DNA from: Patellaria atrata CBS 101060
Taxonomy: Eukaryota > Ascomycota > Dothideomycetes > Patellariales > Patellariaceae
Direction: 5' to 3'
Assembly (NCBI GenBank): GCA_010093705.1
Contig: MU006093.1
Coordinates: 491,557 to 555,556, forward strand
DNA length: 64,000 nucleotides
This document shows, piece by piece, positions 58,664-64,000 of the stretch. Each line of letters opens with the position of its first letter. Position 1 is the first letter of the stretch. A program made the position numbers and the translations under genes. The notes under the pieces were generated by a model that was given only the letters and a program-made list of their open reading frames with translations, had not been told where the DNA came from and made no database searches.

Positions 58664-60119
58664 ATGGCACAACGACGATCTCCATTCAACCTCTCAACAT
58701 GCGCGAGGCCCAATATATTGGCATTAGAGCCATATCGCTGTGCGAGAGAGTAAGTAATTCTTCAATTGACTCCCATACGCATCTCTAACGAGCTGTAGCT
58801 GATGAGGTAGTGACTACAAAGACGACGGGACAAATATCCTCCTCGATGCCAATGAGAATGCTTACGGGCCTGGGTTAAACGTCGATAAGCTACAAGGAGC
58901 ATCTAGCAATGGCTCCGTTGCATCCAAAGAGGATTTGGAGGTTGATCTCCTGGGTCTCAACAGGTATCCCGATCCGTATGTCTACATCCGCAACATATCT
59001 CCTCTTCCACTCTTCAGGGGCTCATACAATACTAGCCACCAAACCGAACTCAAACAGCTCCTCTGCGACCTCCGCAACACGGACAGCAACACCAGCACCC
59101 CCCTCACTCCGGCCAACCTCTTCGTAGGCGTCGGCTCCGACGAAGCAATCGACAACCTCCTCCGCGCCTTCTGCCGCCCCAACCACGACAAAATCCTCGT
59201 CTGCCCCCCCACCTACGGCATGTACACCGTGTCCGCCCAAATCAACGACATCGCCCTCGTCAAAGTCCCCCTCCTCCCCCCCACCTTCTCCCTCGACCTC
59301 CCCGCCCTAACCCTCGCCCTCGCCGACCCCACCATAAAACTCCTCTACCTCTGCTCCCCCGGCAACCCCACCGGCACCACGCTCCCCCCCTCCGCCATCG
59401 AAACCCTCCTGTCCCATCCAACCTGGAACGGCGTCCTCGTCCTCGACGAAGCATACATCGACTTCGCCCCCGACGGCGCCAGCGCCGCGCCCCTCGTCAC
59501 AGAACACCCCAACCTCGTCGTCCTGCAAACTCTCTCCAAAGCCTTCGGTCTCGCCGGCATACGTCTCGGTGCCGCTTTCACGTCCCCGCAGATAGCGACC
59601 CTCCTCAACGCCCTCAAAGCCCCGTATAACGTCTCGACCCCGACGTCCCAACTCGCGCGCGCGGCACTGCGGCCTGCGCATCTGGAAACCATGCGTGCGA
59701 ACCGTGCGCGCATCCTCGCGCAGCGCGACCGTCTCGTCGCCGCCCTGCCTCAAATCCCCGGGGTCGGGGGCTTTTTGGGCGGGTTTGACGCGAATTTCGT
59801 GCTTGTGCAGATTCTTTCCGCGCCGGGGGGGACGCCGTGTAATGAGACGGCGTTGAGGGTTTATGAGCGCTTGGCGGAGGGGAGGGGCGTTGTGGTTAGG
59901 TTTCGAGGTAGGGAGTGGGGGTGTGGGGGGTGTCTGAGGGTTACGGTTGGTACGGAGAGGGAGGTGGATCGGTTTTTGGGGGAGTTGGGGGGGGTTTTGG
60001 GGGAGGTTTATGGGGAAAGGGGGAGGGAAGGGGATGAGGGGAAGGCGGGTAGTGGAAGTAAGGGCGATGCTGGGGACGAGGAGAGGAGGGAGGAGGCTGC
60101 CAGTAAGGTTGTTGGGTGA
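58664..60119 (+). CDS. Histidinol-phosphate aminotransferase
   Basis: Exons 58664-58749, 58811-58975 and 59036-60119 encode 444 residues. The enzyme transfers the amino group from glutamate to imidazole-acetol phosphate in histidine synthesis (the step of yeast His5 and bacterial HisC). Visible family blocks: L-D-A-N-E-N-A-Y-G-P, L-N-R-Y-P-D-P, V-G-S-D-E-A-I-D, S-P-G-N-P-T-G, L-D-E-A-Y-I-D-F, and S-K-A-F-G-L-A-G-I-R with the PLP lysine at Lys252. Intron 2 (60 nt) is in frame and stop-free; its removal restores R-Y-P-D-P-H-Q-T-E-L. The last ~35 residues are a Gly/Glu/Arg-rich extension beyond the usual fold. The coding strand turns from strongly C-rich to strongly G-rich at about 59750. Promoter contains Gcn4/CpcA-type sites. 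Confidence 0.93.
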
Positions 60120-60721
60120 TTGTATGTCGGGATGGGTATGGATGACGGGTTGAGTCTGGATTTGAGATGGGTTGGCAGGCTGGAGGTGTAGATCCAGCTT
60201 TGATGAAATGAATGGATGGATGGATGGATGGAAGTGTGGAGCCGTGGTCGAGAGACGTATATAGCTCAAACGAGACATGCAAACGGAAGCACGACCTCAG
60301 ATCCTCCTCAAAAAAGAACTTCTGCCCGATGATATTCCCACAGCGACTTCCGGGCACTCATACGATACGTCCTGCGACTGACGACTGACGAACATGAAGC
60401 ATCCACTCTACCCATCTCGACACACAGCACGCGGAAGTTCAGAACATCATATGAAGTTAATAAAAGTATTTTCAAACCATGACCCAACCGACGCATGTAA
60501 AGCCCAACAACACGCGAAAAAGCGAAAAAGCACCTATCCATCCCCCAGTCCCTCCGAACAAACAGGCACAAAACAGACCCGAAACCCGAACTTGAATCCC
60601 CCACCCAATGCTACCATGATCGATAGCAGAAGTCAACCCCCTCAACCCCCGTCCCTAGGTCAGGCGAGTTCAACCTACCACCCTCCCAACCCAAACCTAA
60701 AACCAAAAACCCTACCTAACA
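60120..60721. other. Convergent 3' ends of the aminotransferase and BIR genes
   Basis: Holds both transcripts' 3' regions, an (ATGG)n run near 60210-60230 and a C-rich stretch before the BIR gene stop. No further gene. Confidence 0.5.
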
Positions 60722-63162
60722 CTACACCCTCAACCCCCCCAAACACACCAGCGCCCTCCGTCCCTCAGCCTCAAACCCTCCAACCAAGCCCTCACACTCC
60801 ACCCTCAACGCTTCCTCGCCCTTAAGCGCCTGATACGCGATCCACTGCGCCACATTCATATTTTTCTCCTCCTCCGTCATCGTTGCTGAAACTTTCTCGA
60901 TCGCGGCGGACAGGGATAAGGCGGTGAGGGAGGGGATGGGGTTTTCGTTTTCCTTGTCTTTATTGTTGGTGGGGGGGGAGCCGAGGAAGATTGTGTGGAT
61001 GTCTATTGGGTTCCAGGGGGTTGTGGATGTGAGAGCCCCGGGGGCGAGGGGGGGTTTGGAGGGGGAGGGTGTTGGTGTGGTGGTGGGGAAGTGGACGCGG
61101 GGGGTTCGTTGGGGGTGGGAAGGGGGTTGGTTTTCTGCGTTGGAGGATTGGGGTGACGATGGTGGGGAGCGTGTTGGTTCTTTTGCTGCGATGTGGATGG
61201 GTGATGGGGATGGGGGATTCGGAGCGGGCGAGGGTTGTTCTTGCGGGGAAGTTGAGGGTGGTAAGTTTCGGGCTGGTGTGGCGTGGAGGGATGGAGGAGC
61301 AGGGAAGGCGTCGAGGTCCATTGTTTCGGTGTCAGGGAGGATGAGAGAGTCCTCGATGACTTTTTTAGACGCATTTTTGCTTTTCTTGGTGTTTGCTGTT
61401 GCTGTTGTCTTGGGCTCAGGGTCGGGTTCGATGAGAGTTTGGGTGACATGAATTGATTGTGATGACCGAAGCTCGGATCGATCTCCAGCTGCTTTCCGAG
61501 TGCGTTTCGCACGTTTCGGTTGTGATGCTTCATCCGCAGCTTCGTATGACTGTGAGGGTATGATTTCTGATGGTTCGTCTGTGACCTTGACATTTCTCTT
61601 AGCCCTCGTTGGCTTTGCAGTGGGGAGAGGTTCTTCTTGGATTTGAACTTGGAACGACTCTAATTCGGATGGTTCATCCATTTTCTTCGCCCCTTTACGG
61701 GTTCTCTTTGGTTTGACCACTGGAGCTATGAAAGATGTAGGGGCATCCTCAAGCACCATAACGGAAGAATCGACCTTAGGAAGGCCATCGCTAGTCCTCT
61801 TTGTTCCACGTGTGGTTCTCACTGGTCTCTCGTCTTCAATTCGATGTGAATCTGATGCTCTATTTAGCGCGTCTGTAAGTTCAGACTGCAGTTGACTCTG
61901 ATCCTCGCTTAATCTCGGTTTCGGAGCCACTTTCGCCTTTTTGCTTCTCGTTGCTTTCCGTGGAGGTGTACTTTGGAGGATAGAGGTATTTTCCAGCTGA
62001 GATGTCTCGAGATTTGAGTTTCGACGGGTTAATCGCTTGGGAGGTGGCGCAAGAGGATACTCTATCTCTATTGCTGTGCCGTCTAGAGGTTCCCTGTCGA
62101 TAATTATAGAATCCGTATTTGTTGCAGTAGTTTTTTTTGATTGTGTTCCCTTCTTTCCAGTTTTCGGTGCTGCTTTGCTCTTTGCTGGTGCTTTACGTCC
62201 TTTGCCTGCTTTGGACGTTGTAGTCGCTACGGTCGCGATAGTCATGACACTGTCATCTAGTCCGACAGGAAGATCACCTCCAAGTGACATCAATGAGGGT
62301 GCCTCCGAGAAAGTAGATTGTGTTGATAATCTGGAAGTTCTAGATGCTTTTGAACCTCGTCCCTTCTTTGCAGCCGGTTTCCTAGCTGCTTTGTTTTCTT
62401 CAACTAATGTGAAGAAACAGCAATCGGGAGATCGCTTATAGTGCTCATCCCTAATATAATTAGAACAACTATGAGGAGAAGGCGCAATCTATCATACCAT
62501 GGATTATCCTTTGGTTCCCAACCATCCAGTGATAAATTGCAGTACATGCAAGTTACTCCATCTTCAAACTCTGGGCTTGGATCAAAACACCAGCCAGCTT
62601 CCACCATCTACAACAACACAGTCAGTCACAGCAGTTGTGGACTAGGAAGGTACTCATTACCTTTTGTATCTTGCATTTCCACCCTTTCTTATTCTCATGA
62701 GGCCATAAATCGCCAAAGGTCGCCGTACGCGCATCTACCATGCGTTCACTCATAGGATCTTCCTCAACTCGCTTCATATCCTCTACTCGCGCTCGAATGC
62801 ACGAAACAAGAGCCCAACTGCAATCCGGTGAATGTGCAAGGTGTTCAAAAGCTGCATTATCTCCAAGTTCCCATCCGTCTAGTTTTCTCTGGCAGTGGAA
62901 ACACATAACATTGTCGTTACTAGTTGCGTCTGGGCGGTAGAAGAAGCCGGCTAAAGCAAGCTGTAATGTTATCAGTATTAACAATCAATTGAAAGTGATG
63001 CATTCCACATACCTCTTCTGGGGTAGGAGTCTTATGGGGCCATGATACAGTCGAAGGAGTTTTCTTTTTTGTAGATGAAGCGCGACGTTTTGGAAGTTGT
63101 ACTGGTTCCTGGAAAGTCGCTAGGCGACCTATTAATGTGTTGACACCCTCAGGAAGCTTCAT
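60722..63162 (-). CDS. bir1: BIR-domain protein, survivin/Bir1 type (chromosomal passenger complex)
   Basis: Four minus-strand exons (63162-63013, 62960-62661, 62607-62498, 62450-60722) join in frame to 762 residues. Two BIR zinc-binding repeats are complete: C70-x2-C73-x16-H90-x6-C97 and C170-x2-C173-x16-H190-x6-C197, exactly 100 residues apart, each with D-G-W-E. There is no RING or CARD, as in yeast Bir1 and fission yeast Bir1/Cut17. These proteins act with Aurora kinase, INCENP and Borealin at centromeres and the spindle midzone. The rest is a long basic, disordered region with repeated R-K/R-A-K-R clusters and S/T-rich acidic patches, and a helical C-terminus (N-V-A-Q-W-I-A-Y-Q-A-L-K-G-E-E). 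It is divergent from the gene at 63654, with about 490 bp between starts. Confidence 0.92.
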
Positions 63163-63653
63163 CCTGAGAATTCGCGGACCAAAGCTCTTTCAAGCTTGAT
63201 ATATTTCTTCGTCCTCAGGGATTGGCGTTGATCTGGTCTGTGGATCGTTGTTTCCTGCGGTGGATAGAGTGATACCTTTTAAAGAAGTAAAGTAAACAAA
63301 ACATGAGACGCGGTTGGTAGGGTACCTGGAAAGAAAGACTAGCCCCGAAGGATGTTAGCGGAGTTTACTAGTTTTAGCGAGAGGCGATCATGACTGTGAT
63401 CACGTGGCGTCATATTAAGCTCGGTCTCTGACCGGACAAACGTTGAATTACGGGTTTTGTTGCCCATCGACAATCTATTTCACACTTCCTGTCAGTTCCT
63501 GCCATTGCGACCGTACATAACCTCAATTCCATAAAATTATGGCGCTACAACCTCCGACCAATATTGCACTTTCACCGGTCTCAGGTTTTGTATAGGTAGT
63601 ACAACTGAGTTCCCCATTGTCGCCTTAAGAATTTCACAACCGTCATTACCATC
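63163..63653. promoter_or_regulatory. Shared divergent promoter region with CACGTG box
   Basis: Lies between bir1 (minus) and the partial gene (plus). CACGTG at 63401-63406, in the context CACGTGGCGTCA, sits near the middle and could serve either gene. Confidence 0.4.
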
Positions 63654-64000
63654 ATGGCTCTATCGCACCCAGCCGTAAGTGGTTCACGACCGCAAATTCT
63701 TTGGCACACGTCTTCTGGGTGAAACACAATCTGACTGACTTTGATAGTCTCTTTTTACTTTATTCAAATCTACTTCCGCAGTGATTATTCGGGAATCAGT
63801 TCCAGCCAAGAGAAGAATAGCATATACTTGGGGATATCGTCCGCTGCGCTACTATGCATCGGGAACACCCTCAAAGAAATCTGCGGAGCAAGAGGAGAAT
63901 GCGGTGGATCATTCGAGAGCGGAGAAATTCGTGTCCAGTGCTCGAGATGATAAAAACCCATCTCAAGTGTCATCTTCATCGTCGGAAACAGGAGAATCTA
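63654..64000 (+). CDS. Partial gene cut by window end, possibly mitochondrial protein
   Basis: Probable first exon from ATG 63654 (M-A-L-S-H-P-A), a GT..AG intron, then an exon from about 63782 that remains open to the window end. The second exon reads I-I-R-E-S-V-P-A-K-R-R-I-A-Y-T-W-G-Y-R-P-L-R-Y-Y-A-S and then a polar Ser/Glu-rich stretch. The Arg-rich, acid-free start followed by Y-Y-A-S-G resembles a mitochondrial presequence, which is inference. Phase agrees only if the donor is GTGGTT at 63679 rather than the stronger GTAAGT at 63675, so the exact junction is uncertain. No family recognised. Confidence 0.45.

Noticed and set aside
58909-60357. Gly- and Pro-rich frames opposite the aminotransferase
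   Set aside because: Shadow frames created by strong C- and G-biased codon use of the true gene.
1-64000. Search for LTR or virus-like elements, CRISPR arrays, rRNA, secondary-metabolite core enzymes and bacterial-type systems
   Set aside because: No reverse transcriptase, integrase, capsid, spaced-repeat, rRNA, PKS/NRPS or terpene-synthase signature was seen on either strand.

Overview
The window is nuclear DNA of a filamentous ascomycete (Pezizomycotina). The evidence is short spliceosomal introns of about 45-140 nt with GT..AG ends and CTAAY branch points, a fungal-type Zn(II)2Cys6 regulator, a SAT4/PTH11-type rhodopsin-domain membrane protein, and a Fot/pogo-type transposon. A Leotiomycete is my best guess from overall gene style, but that is inference only. 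Two runs of exactly 100 N (30695-30794 and 52191-52290) are assembly gaps.

Layout. 1-830: the right part of an internally deleted Fot/pogo DNA transposon cut by the window edge. 3.3-6.6 kb: a multi-spanning membrane protein and a hemerythrin-like protein. 6.6-13.3 kb: gene-poor, with one pol III-type (tRNA-like A box/B box) element. 13.3-29.2 kb: a dense plus-strand run holding a PSP1-domain protein, an unrecognised small protein, an inactive-E2-like (AKTIP/FTS type) protein, a Hul4-type HECT ubiquitin ligase and a J-domain protein with a very long disordered tail. 29.2-32.2 kb: simple repeats and the first gap. 32.2-35.4 kb, minus strand: a seven-exon reticulon and ribosomal protein L15. 35.4-41.6 kb: gene-poor. 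41.6-50.6 kb, plus strand: an MFS transporter, a Zn2Cys6 transcription factor and a JmjC protein. 51-52 kb: a damaged, unrecognised coding region. 53-54.9 kb, minus strand: the rhodopsin-domain protein. 55-58.6 kb: minisatellites. 58.6-63.2 kb: histidinol-phosphate aminotransferase (plus) tail-to-tail with a two-BIR survivin/Bir1 gene (minus). The latter is divergent from a gene cut by the right edge.

Most genes are ordinary housekeeping functions: translation, histidine synthesis, ubiquitin transfer, ER shaping and the chromosomal passenger complex. There is no operon-like logic and no secondary-metabolite cluster. The MFS/Zn2Cys6/JmjC trio is collinear but not obviously functional as a unit. 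I found no retroelement, virus-like element, CRISPR array or rRNA. The observations most worth following are a C-rich to G-rich switch toward the 3' end of the coding strand in at least six genes on both strands, four D-x-G-G-L-L motifs in the rhodopsin-domain protein tail, the pol III-like element near 7.5 kb, duplicated tryptophan motifs in the J-protein tail, and an intergenic excess of TACTGTAC. Exon coordinates were derived by hand from frame, splice consensus and family similarity, so each should be treated as a model.
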